Positions 6,621-12,652 of a stretch of DNA of 13,090 bases are shown piece by piece. Source of the stretch: an uncultured Clostridia bacterium (GTDB lineage: Bacteria; Bacillota; Clostridia; Oscillospirales; CAG-272); the NCBI GenBank assembly GCA_937892405.1, contig CALAFS010000223.1, forward strand, positions 1 to 13,090, given 5' to 3'. Under the pieces are notes generated by a model. That model had not been told where the DNA came from and searched no databases. It saw only the letters and a program-made list of their open reading frames with translations. The translations under genes were made by a program, and so were the position numbers. Numbering within the stretch: position 1 is the first letter of the stretch; every line of letters starts with the position of its first letter.

Positions 6621-7073
6621 TCTCAAGTCTCCGAGAACATCAATCCCAAAACCGAGCCACAGGAGGTTGCGGACAAGGCAGGTGAGGAGGACTGCCGCGA
6701 GGATCAGATAAAAGACGCGGAAACGAAAGGTTCTCACCGCCCGTTCTTCCCCCGTCACGGCGGCGATCACAATCCGCACATAAAGATCGAGAAGAAGGAG
6801 GGCAAGCGGCAGCATCGCGGGATAGTAGAAGAGGGAGGACGCAAAATCCAGCCGAAGTAAGGCGAGCAGCGCACGGGAGCCGCCGCAACCGGGGCAATAG
6901 ATGCCGAGACGCGACTTCCAGACGCAGTCAAAGAAGGGCAATCCCCGCTCTGTCGCAAAGAGGAAAAGCGCGGCATACCCGAAAATCGCAACCGCCGCAA
7001 AGAGCGGTATCAGAAGAGCGAGGCGGCGATAGTTCCGCTTCGTCCTCTCCTTCGGATCGGAGATCTTTTTCAC
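6618..7073 (-). CDS. DUF2752 membrane protein
   Basis: This 151-residue membrane protein has a basic N-terminus and helices at residues ~18-40, ~85-107 and ~119-142. It carries the DUF2752 hallmark IYCPGCGGSRALLALLRLDF, a CPxCGxxR motif with C60, C63 and R67, next to a short amphipathic stretch. The cysteine pair may bind metal or be redox active; the biochemical role is unknown. It starts at GTG 7073, only 3 nt after the pyrR stop, with GAGG of the pyrR end acting as ribosome site 8 nt upstream. Translational coupling to pyrR is therefore likely. Its TAA stop lies at the edge of repeat element C. Confidence 0.85.
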   Translation of the reverse strand: MKKISDPKERTKRNYRRLALLIPLFAAVAIFGYAALFLFATERGLPFFDCVWKSRLGIYCPGCGGSRALLALLRLDFASSLFYYPAMLPLALLLLDLYVRIVIAAVTGEERAVRTFRFRVFYLILAAVLLTCLVRNLLWLGFGIDVLGDLR

Positions 7074-7076
7074 CGA

Positions 7077-7616
7077 TTATTCCTCGGAAGAGAGAATCGA
7101 CACCGAGTTTTCCCCGTCGATCTCCTCGACCTTCACCGAGACGACCTCGGCGCGGGAGGTCGGAATGTTCTTGCCGACATAGTCGGGCTTGAACGGGAGC
7201 TCACGCAGTCCTCTGTCGATCAGGACAGCGAGCTGTACCGTCGCGGGTCTGCCGCGGCGGAAAACGCCCTCCATCGCGGCGCGCACCGTGCGCCCGGTAA
7301 AAATGACATCGTCGACCAAAATCACCTGTTTTCCGTCCACCTCGGGAAGATCCGAGCCGTGAAGCACCGGCTGTACATTCACCTTGGAAAGGTCGTCGCG
7401 GTAAAAGGTAATATCGAGCGAGCCGACGGGAACCCTGACCCCTTCGATCTTCTCGATATTGTCCGCGATCCTCTGCGCAATCGGGACGCCGCGGCGAATG
7501 ATGCCGACAAGGACGATGTCCTTCGCTCCGCGGTTGTGCTCGGTAATCTCATGCGCGACACGAACCAGGGCGCGCGCCATCGCCGCCTCGTCCATGATTT
7601 TCGCCTTGATTTTCAT
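7077..7616 (-). CDS. pyrR: PyrR bifunctional pyrimidine regulator / uracil phosphoribosyltransferase
   Basis: This 179-residue PyrR matches the normal family length. PyrR binds UMP/UTP and attenuates pyr operon transcription by binding leader RNA; it also has uracil phosphoribosyltransferase activity. Signatures are IVLVGIIRRGVPIAQRIA (residues ~34-51), LDITFYRDDL (67-76) and the PRPP loop VILVDDVIFTGRT (98-110). The start at ATG 7616 has AGGGAG upstream and fits the family N-terminus; in-frame codons further upstream would be non-homologous. The promoter is at 7693-7721. The ~60-nt leader has a CGCCG-CACAGA-CGGCG hairpin but no recognisable PyrR-binding consensus or terminator. The partner gene is DUF2752 rather than pyrB or pyrP, so its RNA targets must lie elsewhere. 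Confidence 0.96.
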   Translation of the reverse strand: MKIKAKIMDEAAMARALVRVAHEITEHNRGAKDIVLVGIIRRGVPIAQRIADNIEKIEGVRVPVGSLDITFYRDDLSKVNVQPVLHGSDLPEVDGKQVILVDDVIFTGRTVRAAMEGVFRRGRPATVQLAVLIDRGLRELPFKPDYVGKNIPTSRAEVVSVKVEEIDGENSVSILSSEE

Positions 7617-7692
7617 GGTATTCTCCCTTCCGCCGTCTGTGCGGCGATGCAAAAACAGGAGTGTCCTATTTTCAAAAAATCTTCTATATTTT

Positions 7693-7721
7693 ATTATATA
7701 AGAAAACGGCCGAAAAATCAA
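7693..7721 (-). promoter_or_regulatory. SigA-type promoter of pyrR
   Basis: On the minus strand, TTGATT (7721-7716), a 17-bp spacer and TATAAT (7698-7693). The -35 hexamer and spacing are the same as in the DUF4190 gene promoter. Confidence 0.8.
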
Positions 7722-7789
7722 GTCCCATTTTTCTTTTTTCTTTTCTTTTTTCCGTATACTTTCTTTTTCTTTCGGAAAGAATAAATTTT

Positions 7790-7817
7790 GTAAGGTATGG
7801 TTTGCTTTTTCATCTTA
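7790..7817 (+). promoter_or_regulatory. Putative SigG/SigF forespore promoter of spoVA operon
   Basis: CATCTTA (7811-7817) matches the forespore sigma -10 pattern CATnnTA exactly. GTAAG (7790-7794), 16 bp upstream, is an imperfect match to the -35 (G-H-A-T-R). spoVA operons are known to be SigG-dependent in Bacillus and Clostridium, so context supports it. No SigA promoter is visible for this operon. Confidence 0.55.
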
Positions 7818-7868
7818 TTTTTATGAAAAAGAGAAATGAAACTTTCCATTTTGTGTAAGGAGGAGAGG

Positions 7869-8309
7869 ATGGACAAGGAAATTTACAAAGAAACGGTGGC
7901 AAAGCGCGCACCGAAATCTCCTCTTTTTATCGACTGTCTGAAAGCGTTTTTATTTGGCGGGGCGATCTGCTTTCTCTCGCAATGGCTCTTTTTCCTCTAT
8001 GTTTTTCTCGGCGCGGAGGAGAAGAGTGCCGGCACGCTCGTCACCGTGACGCTGATTTTTCTCGCCGCACTGCTCACGGGACTGGGGCTTTTCGACCGGA
8101 TCGCACGGCATGCGGGAGCGGGGACGCTGGTTCCCGTCACCGGCTTCGCGAATTCCGTGGTTTCCCCTGCCATCGACACAAAGAGCGAGGGACTCGTGAT
8201 CGGCGTCGGGTCGAAAATCTTCACGATCGCGGGTCCGGTGATTCTCTTCGCCATTCTTTCGGGGGCGATTTACGGCGTGATTTATTATATCGTCACGCTC
8301 TTTTCCTGA
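7869..8309 (+). CDS. spoVAC: SpoVAC, stage V sporulation membrane protein
   Basis: This 146-residue integral membrane protein of the SpoVA complex moves calcium-dipicolinate into the developing spore and out during germination; SpoVAC acts as a mechanosensitive channel in Bacillus. The recognisable block GAGTLVPVTGFANSVVSPAID leads into TKSEGLVIGVGSKIFTIAGPVI (residues ~94-134). Membrane helices lie at ~24-47, ~55-75 and ~120-144. AGGAGG sits 5 nt before ATG 7869, which decides this start over an in-frame ATG at 7836. It is first in spoVAC-spoVAD-spoVAE, 24 bp before spoVAD. Confidence 0.96.
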   Translation: MDKEIYKETVAKRAPKSPLFIDCLKAFLFGGAICFLSQWLFFLYVFLGAEEKSAGTLVTVTLIFLAALLTGLGLFDRIARHAGAGTLVPVTGFANSVVSPAIDTKSEGLVIGVGSKIFTIAGPVILFAILSGAIYGVIYYIVTLFS

Positions 8310-8333
8310 CCTCGCAAAAGAAAGGGAATTTTC

Positions 8334-9341
8334 ATGCAAAAGTATATTACCTTTTCGCACCCTCCGGTGTTTCTCTCCCACGCGTCGGTCGCGGGTCATG
8401 AGGAAGGGCGCGGCCCGCTCGGAGAATTCTTCGACCTGCACGACGAGACCGACCGTTTCGGTCAGAAGACCTGGGAAAAGGCGGAGGGAGAGATGGGCAG
8501 ATGCGCCCTGAACCTCGCGCTGAAAAAGGCGGATATTTCACCCGATGAGGTGGACATTCTCTTCGCGGGAGATCTGCAGAACCAATGCGTCGCCTCCTCC
8601 GGCGGACTTTATACCTTCGGGATTCCCTACCTCGGACTGTACGGTGCATGTTCCACCTGTACCGAGGGGCTCTTTTCCCTTGCGACCTTTCTTTCCGGGT
8701 GTCCGGAATACCTCGTCGGTGCGGTGGTCACAACCTCGCACAACTGCGCGGCGGAGAGACAATTCCGCCTTCCTCTCGAATACGGTGGACAGCGTCCCCC
8801 GACGGCGCAATGGACGGCAACGGCGGGCGGCGCCTTTCTCCTCTCGCGCGGAGAATACTCGGCGAAGGGGGTAAAAATCCTCGGCGGTATGGCGGGAAAG
8901 GTCATCAACGGCGGGAACTCCGACGCCGCGGACAAGGGGGCGGCGATGGCGCCCGCGGCGGCGGATACGATCGTCTCCTATTTTGAGAAAACCGGAAAGT
9001 CCCCCTCCGATTTTGACGCGATCGTCACGGGAGATCTCGGAAAGCTCGGCAGTGAGCTTCTGCTCGAACTTACCGCCGGAGCGGGCATTTCCATAGAAGG
9101 CGTTCACCGCGACTGCGGCAATATGCTTTATGACGCAAATCTTCAGGACATTCACTGCGGTGGGTCAGGATGCGGCTGTTCCGCCTCGGTTCTCTCGGCA
9201 TACTTCCTCCCCCGTCTTGCTGCGGGAGAGATGAAAAACATTCTCTTTCTCTCCACCGGCGCGCTGATGAGTCCGTCGAGCGTGCAACAGGGAGACGAAA
9301 TTTTAGGCGTGGCGCCCCTGATCCGGATTTCTTCCCTTTAA
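8334..9341 (+). CDS. spoVAD: SpoVAD, dipicolinic-acid-binding protein
   Basis: This 335-residue SpoVAD has a thiolase-like fold and is known from Bacillus to bind dipicolinic acid at the outer face of the spore inner membrane. Family hallmarks are PPVFLSHASVAGHEEGRGPL (residues 10-29), the DILFAGDLQNQC block, the Cys-rich LYGACSTCTEGL (thiolase nucleophile region) and the C-terminal IHCGGSGCGCSAS. Length is as expected and no membrane helix is seen. An AAAGAAAGGGA ribosome site precedes ATG 8334. Confidence 0.97.
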   Translation: MQKYITFSHPPVFLSHASVAGHEEGRGPLGEFFDLHDETDRFGQKTWEKAEGEMGRCALNLALKKADISPDEVDILFAGDLQNQCVASSGGLYTFGIPYLGLYGACSTCTEGLFSLATFLSGCPEYLVGAVVTTSHNCAAERQFRLPLEYGGQRPPTAQWTATAGGAFLLSRGEYSAKGVKILGGMAGKVINGGNSDAADKGAAMAPAAADTIVSYFEKTGKSPSDFDAIVTGDLGKLGSELLLELTAGAGISIEGVHRDCGNMLYDANLQDIHCGGSGCGCSASVLSAYFLPRLAAGEMKNILFLSTGALMSPSSVQQGDEILGVAPLIRISSL

Positions 9342-9428
9342 GGGTTTCACCCGAACTTTTTTACATTTTCCGGACGGCAGAATCCGGAATTCACCCATGC
9401 CGCAAGCGGCGGCGGAAAGGATGTTTCC

Positions 9429-9803
9429 ATGGCGGATATGTGGCTCACTTCTCTCTTTGCTTTTCTCGTCGGAGGGCTGTTTTGCGTGATTGCGCAGATT
9501 CTCATCGACCTCACCGCACTGACCCCGGCGCGGATCCTCGTGATGTATGTGGTCCTCGGCGTTCTGCTCGGGGCGCTCGGTCTTTACGAGCCGCTTTATG
9601 ATTTCGCCGGGTGCGGCGCTTCGGTTCCCCTCGTCGGTTTCGGCGGGAATATCGCAAAGGGAATCCGCGAGGCGATCGACCGTGACGGCGCGATCGGTAT
9701 CCTGACCGGCGGCTTTACCGCGGCGTCCGCCGGCTGTGCCTCCGCGCTGATCTTCGGCTATCTCTCGTCGCTGATCTTCTCGGGAAAGCCGAAAAAGCTA
9801 TGA
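9429..9803 (+). CDS. spoVAE: SpoVAE, stage V sporulation membrane protein
   Basis: This 124-residue protein with several membrane helices is the third core SpoVA component. Characteristic segments are AFLVGGLFCVIAQILIDLT (residues 10-28), LTPARILVMYVVLGVLLGAL, GASVPLVGFGGNIAKGI (~64-80) and GILTGGFTAASAGC (~95-108). AAAGG lies 8 nt before ATG 9429; an ATG at 9421 is out of frame. The 87-bp gap after spoVAD is larger than usual and holds GGGT-TTC-ACCC plus a T-run, a CCGGA/TCCGG stem and GCCGC-AA-GCGGC. These could tune relative expression of spoVAE. Confidence 0.96.
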   Translation: MADMWLTSLFAFLVGGLFCVIAQILIDLTALTPARILVMYVVLGVLLGALGLYEPLYDFAGCGASVPLVGFGGNIAKGIREAIDRDGAIGILTGGFTAASAGCASALIFGYLSSLIFSGKPKKL

Positions 9804-9810
9804 ATACGCC

Positions 9811-9839
9811 TTGACAATCTCATCACCGTCCGGTAAAAT
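9811..9839 (+). promoter_or_regulatory. Strong SigA promoter of toxin-like gene
   Basis: TTGACA (9811-9816), a 17-bp spacer and TAAAAT (9834-9839), starting 8 bp after the spoVAE stop. Predicted transcription starts near 9846. The RNA would therefore begin with the perfect stem GGACTC-GCAA-GAGTCC (9846-9861). Confidence 0.85.
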
Positions 9840-9861
9840 AAAAAAGGACTCGCAAGAGTCC
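9840..9861 (-). terminator. Hairpin with leftward U-tract at toxin 5' end
   Basis: GGACTC (9846-9851) pairs with GAGTCC (9856-9861) over a GCAA (GNRA) loop. Read on the minus strand it is followed by TTTTTT, a good leftward terminator. Read on the plus strand it would be a 5' stem-loop of the toxin RNA. Fst-type toxin messages are known to carry such stabilising 5' stems. Confidence 0.65.
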
Positions 9862-9863
9862 CG

Positions 9864-10080
9864 GAGGATCACCAACACGGTGGCGGTTGCCTTTCCCTCT
9901 TTTGAGGGGAGGTGATGGTCATGTACATAACATTAGCAGAACTGTTAATGCTTCTTACATTGCTGATCGCTTTCGCCGATTTCATCATTCGGCGAAAATA
10001 AAAAGATAACCGCCTGCTCTCTCCAAAGTTAGGCGGTTATCGTCAAGCGAAGGGGAAGGCAACCGTCGCCGGTGCTCCTC
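9864..10080 (+). repeat. Long-range inverted repeat closing the toxin message
   Basis: Positions 9879-9897 pair with 10052-10070 over 19 bp. All three non-Watson-Crick positions are G-U in plus-strand RNA; they would be A-C mismatches in the opposite RNA, so the plus strand is the folded one. The outer arms 9864-9873 and 10071-10080 add 9 of 10 pairs after a 5-nt bulge (9874-9878). T-rich TGTTTTTATT follows at 10081, so the closed helix may also end the transcript. Confidence 0.7.
9921..10001 (+). CDS. Small hydrophobic toxin-like peptide (type I toxin, holin-like)
   Basis: The product is MYITLAELLMLLTLLIAFAD followed by FIIRRK: 26 residues, one membrane helix and a basic tail. GGGGAGG (9906-9912) lies 8 nt before ATG 9921; ATG 9915 (28 residues) is possible but too close to it. 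The shape matches the putative holin-like toxin / Fst-TxpA class, membrane peptides whose synthesis is blocked by an antisense RNA. The ribosome site partly overlaps the hairpin CCCTC-TTTT-GAGGG (9895-9908), and the 5' and 3' ends of the message pair over long range. A converging RNA gene overlaps its 3' end. Toxicity and family membership are inferred from architecture; no search was possible. Confidence 0.75.
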   Translation: MYITLAELLMLLTLLIAFADFIIRRK

Positions 10081-10082
10081 TG
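9995..10082 (-). ncRNA. Putative antisense antitoxin RNA (~88 nt)
   Basis: A consensus minus-strand promoter at 10088-10116 would start RNA near 10081. A perfect 10-bp stem, GATAACCGCC/GGCGGTTATC (10041-10005), followed by TTTTTATTTT (10004-9995), ends it. The RNA is fully complementary to the toxin message 3' region, including the 3' arm of its long-range helix, and just reaches the stop codon. Pairing there would open the closed fold or recruit RNase III, as known for txpA/RatA and bsrG/SR4. Confidence 0.7.
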
Positions 10083-10087
10083 TTTTT

Positions 10088-10116
10088 ATTATACACGGGA
10101 TAGAATTGTTTGTCAA
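10088..10116 (-). promoter_or_regulatory. Consensus SigA promoter of antisense RNA
   Basis: On the minus strand, TTGACA (10116-10111), a 17-bp spacer and TATAAT (10093-10088). This is a perfect match to both hexamers and the strongest promoter in the window, as expected for an antitoxin made in excess. Confidence 0.9.
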
Positions 10117-10208
10117 GTCTTTTTATAATCAAATTTTAGGATATAGTCAACCTAAAAAAGAAAATTCGATATTTATTTTTTCTTATTTTCCTTTTCTCCA
10201 TTTTATTC

Positions 10209-10508
10209 TTTTGTGCCATTTAACTTTTCTTAAAATTAAAGTTCCCCGAATTTCCCGATGTTTCCGCTCCGGAAACCAAAATGGGGCAGGGACTCATTTT
10301 GAGGAGAATTCATGCACAAAATACAGAAACATAACCATTATATGTGAGTTCATATTTTGTGCCCGCCTACTTTTCTCTCAATCGAAGTTCCCCGAATTTC
10401 CCGATGTTTTCCACAGGAAAACCAACACGGGGCAGGGTCCCGTGTTGAGGGAAATTCATGCACAAAACACGGAAACGCACCCTTTTATACGACTTCTGCT
10501 TTTGTGCC
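10209..10508 (+). repeat. Tandem pair of ~146-bp structured units before dnaA
   Basis: TTTTGTGCC recurs at 10209, 10355 and 10500 (periods 146 and 145). Units 1 and 2 share AAGTTCCCCGAATTTCCCGA, loop GCAGGG and AATTCATGCACAAAA. Each folds as P1 (10248-10256 with 10303-10311; 10394-10402 with 10449-10457), P2 (10260-10266/10270-10276; 10406-10412/10416-10422) and P3 (10277-10285/10293-10301; 10423-10431/10439-10447). Junction bases are GAT, none and A in both copies. A second hairpin, P4, follows (10314-10323/10353-10362; 10460-10467/10500-10507). Several pairs differ between units in a compensating way. A degraded third unit may lie at about 10134-10208. No promoter clearly reads it, and no protein is supported. 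Confidence 0.75.
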
Positions 10509-10549
10509 GTTTTGCATTCTTTTATTTACATGAATTTTAGCAAAATCCC

Positions 10550-10578
10550 TTGCTTTTTTATTTATTTTATGATATAAT
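10550..10578 (+). promoter_or_regulatory. SigA-type promoter of dnaA
   Basis: TTGCTT (10550-10555), a 17-bp spacer and TATAAT (10573-10578). Start is predicted near 10585, leaving a ~34-nt leader with GGGAGAGG (10606-10613) before ATG 10619. A single TTTTCCACA DnaA-type box (10407-10415) lies upstream inside P2 of structured unit 2 and might allow autoregulation; this is weak evidence. Confidence 0.8.
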
Positions 10579-10618
10579 ATACGCAAGGTATTATAATATA
10601 AGAAAGGGAGAGGTGTAT

Positions 10619-11995
10619 ATGACGGAGGAATTAAAAGAAATCTTAAATCAAATGCTTCCCATTTTACAGAAAAAACTCAACTACACCGACTCGGTGTTCA
10701 ACCTCTGGTTCTCCGATCTGACCCTTCCCGTTCTTACCGATATGAACGCGATCTTCCTCACCTCGACAAAGCTCCGAAAGAAGATCCTATCCACCAAATA
10801 CAAAAAGGAAATCGAAGAATCTCTCGCCGAGGTAATCGGCTTTACCGTCGAGGTTTCCTTTGAATCGGCGGACGAGGGAGAAATCAAGGTACACGAAGAG
10901 GAACCCCTCGAAAAGCCCGATCCCGAAAAGGATCGCAAGGACAAAGAGAAAATGGAAGAGCTGCTCAGCGATACGAAAGGCTCCCTTCTCGACGAATACA
11001 CCTTCGACAATTTTATCGAGGGAGAATCCAACAAGTTCGCCCGCGCCGCCTGCCTTGCCGTCGCCAAAGAGCCGACGACCTACAATCCCCTGTTCATCTA
11101 CGGACAGTCGGGACTCGGCAAAACGCATCTTCTTTACGCCGTCATCAACTACATACGGAAGAATCACCCCGATCTGAAGATCGTCTATAAAAAGAGCGAA
11201 GAATTCATCAATGAGCTGATCGCGAGCATCTCGACCGGCACGACGCAGGAATTCAAATCGAAATACCGCTCCGCGGATATTCTCCTGATCGACGATATTC
11301 AGTTCATCGCCGGGAAAGAGTCCACGCAGGAAGAGTTCTTCCATACCTTCTCCGCCCTCTACGAGGCGGAAAAACAGATCATTCTGACCTCCGATCGTCC
11401 GCCGAAGGATATCCGCCCGCTGGAAGACCGACTCCGCACCCGCTTTGAGGGCGGATTGATCGCCGATGTCCAGCCTCCCTCTTTCGAACTTCGCACCGCG
11501 ATCATCTCGAAGAAGAGCGAAGACATGGGGCTTGAAATCCCTCCCGAGATGATCAATTATATGGCGGAGCGCCTGCAGAACAACATCCGTCAGATCGAGG
11601 GCGTGCTGAAAAAACTCAATGCCTTTGTCTCCCTTGCAAAAGGGACAATCTCCAAAGAGAAGATCGACGAGATCATCTCGATCATCGACCCCGGAAACAT
11701 TCCGACTGCCGTCATGGTGGAGAGAATCATCGCCACGGTTGCGGAAGAGTACGATGTCACGACGGCAGACATCATGTCCAAAAAGAAAACCGAAAATATC
11801 GCAAACGCGCGTCATGTCGCGATCTATCTTGTCAAGCGCATGACCGGCGCGACGCTCAAATCCATCGGTGACACCTTCAAGCGCGATCATACCACCGTCC
11901 TCTCCTCCTGCAACAAGGTGGAGATCAATATCAAAACCAAAAAAGGAGCCGAGGACGAGATCAACCGCTTGATGAGGAAAATCAAAGGAAACTGA
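10619..11995 (+). CDS. dnaA: Chromosomal replication initiator DnaA
   Basis: This 458-residue AAA+ initiator binds DnaA boxes and melts oriC. The N-terminal helicase-loading domain I spans ~1-80, and a short, charged, acidic/lysine-rich linker ~85-115 replaces a long domain II. Domain III follows with Walker A GQSGLGKT (162-169, K168), Walker B LLIDDIQF (222-229), and RLRTRFEGGLIADVQPPSFE as the arginine-finger region. The C-terminal box-binding domain carries ARHVAIYLVKRMTGATLKSI and FKRDHTTVL. Minor oddities are GQSG where GGVG is usual and FEGG where FEWG is usual, both outside strictly required residues. The start at 10619 is set by the ribosome site; upstream in-frame codons overlap the promoter. 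It stands alone: no rpmH before it and no dnaN in the ~1.1 kb after it. Confidence 0.98.
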   Translation: MTEELKEILNQMLPILQKKLNYTDSVFNLWFSDLTLPVLTDMNAIFLTSTKLRKKILSTKYKKEIEESLAEVIGFTVEVSFESADEGEIKVHEEEPLEKPDPEKDRKDKEKMEELLSDTKGSLLDEYTFDNFIEGESNKFARAACLAVAKEPTTYNPLFIYGQSGLGKTHLLYAVINYIRKNHPDLKIVYKKSEEFINELIASISTGTTQEFKSKYRSADILLIDDIQFIAGKESTQEEFFHTFSALYEAEKQIILTSDRPPKDIRPLEDRLRTRFEGGLIADVQPPSFELRTAIISKKSEDMGLEIPPEMINYMAERLQNNIRQIEGVLKKLNAFVSLAKGTISKEKIDEIISIIDPGNIPTAVMVERIIATVAEEYDVTTADIMSKKKTENIANARHVAIYLVKRMTGATLKSIGDTFKRDHTTVLSSCNKVEINIKTKKGAEDEINRLMRKIKGN

Positions 11996-11999
11996 AGGT

Positions 12000-12161
12000 A
12001 ATTCAGAATTCAGAATGAAGAATTAAGAATTAGGCGATAAGCGATCGCACACTTCTCTTTTTTAACTTTTCATTCTTTTGGTGAAATAATCTCCGGCGAG
12101 AGGAAAACTCTTTGGTTGAAATCATTCTGAATTCATAATTCTTAATTCTGAATTTACGAAG
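12000..12161 (+). repeat. Heptamer-ended intergenic element D
   Basis: It starts 5 bp after the dnaA stop. The left end is AATTCAG twice, AATGAAG, AATTAAG, AATTAGG, then CGATAAGCGATCG (12035-12047). The right end is ATTCTGA, ATTCATA, ATTCTTA, ATTCTGA, then ATTTACGAAG (12124-12161). 12014-12047 is identical to part of element B. It lies between dnaA and the first DnaA box. No gene is seen inside. Confidence 0.8.
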
Positions 12162-12164
12162 TTT

Positions 12165-12390
12165 TTTTCCACATTTTTATTGTGGAAATGTGGAAAATTC
12201 CCTATGGTTTTCTGTGTGGAAAAGCGGTGGAAAATGTGGGGAAAGTTCTCAAAAATTCCGTCCAACGAAAATCTCTCGAAAATGTGGATAAGATGTGGGT
12301 AAAAAATCCCCGAAAATATTGAGTGAGAGAGACTTTTCCACAATTTCCACATCCCTTACTACTACTACCCCTACCTATATATCTTTTTTC
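12165..12390 (+). other. Probable chromosomal origin oriC (DnaA boxes, DnaA-trio, AT-rich unwinding region)
   Basis: DnaA boxes: exact TTATCCACA on the minus strand at 12283-12291; TTTTCCACA at 12165-12173(+), 12189-12197(-), 12215-12223(-) and 12334-12342(+); ATTTCCACA at 12181-12189(-) and 12343-12351(+). Weaker matches are at 12226-12234, 12235-12243 and 12294-12302. The last two good boxes are adjacent and co-oriented. They are followed by a short GC patch (CCC, 12353-12355), TACTACTACTAC (12357-12368), a further TAC (12372-12374) and AT-rich TATATATCTTTTTT. That order (boxes, GC patch, DnaA-trio, AT-rich DNA) is the basal unwinding arrangement described for Bacillus subtilis. Confidence 0.9.
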
Positions 12391-12652
12391 TCTTCCGCTC
12401 CGCGGAGAGCCGACAAGCGGCGCGTCCTTCTCTCTTCCCTGACTTTCTTCTTTCCTTTTCCTTGAAAAAGAAAGAGGTGAACGGAAAAAGAGAGAACGGA
12501 AAAACACCCAAAAAACGAAAAGGAAAGGTCGGAAAAAAGAAAGCGTAAAAATATTCCGCGCGCTAAAAACGGTTCCGGCGTGAGCGTCGGTCAATTGTCT
12601 GCGTTATCGTTCTTACAACGCTCAAAATAGAATTTCACGCTTTGGTACCTTT

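Noticed and set aside
7616..7690. PyrR-responsive attenuator in the pyrR leader
   Set aside because: The leader has one short hairpin but neither a PyrR-binding consensus nor a terminator with T-tract.
10407..10415. TTTTCCACA upstream of dnaA as part of a split origin
   Set aside because: It is a single box inside a hairpin of structured unit 2 and absent from unit 1; one copy is not enough to call an origin half.
10106..10540. 144-codon open frame before dnaA
   Set aside because: It runs through the tandem structured units, has no ribosome site at its start, resembles no protein family, and its repeated peptide segments are translations of the DNA repeat.
12477..12548. 23-residue lysine-rich frame starting at GTG in the purine-rich tract
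   Set aside because: Low-complexity composition explains it; the purine run abuts the start with no proper ribosome-site spacing. Not similar to L34 despite the origin context.
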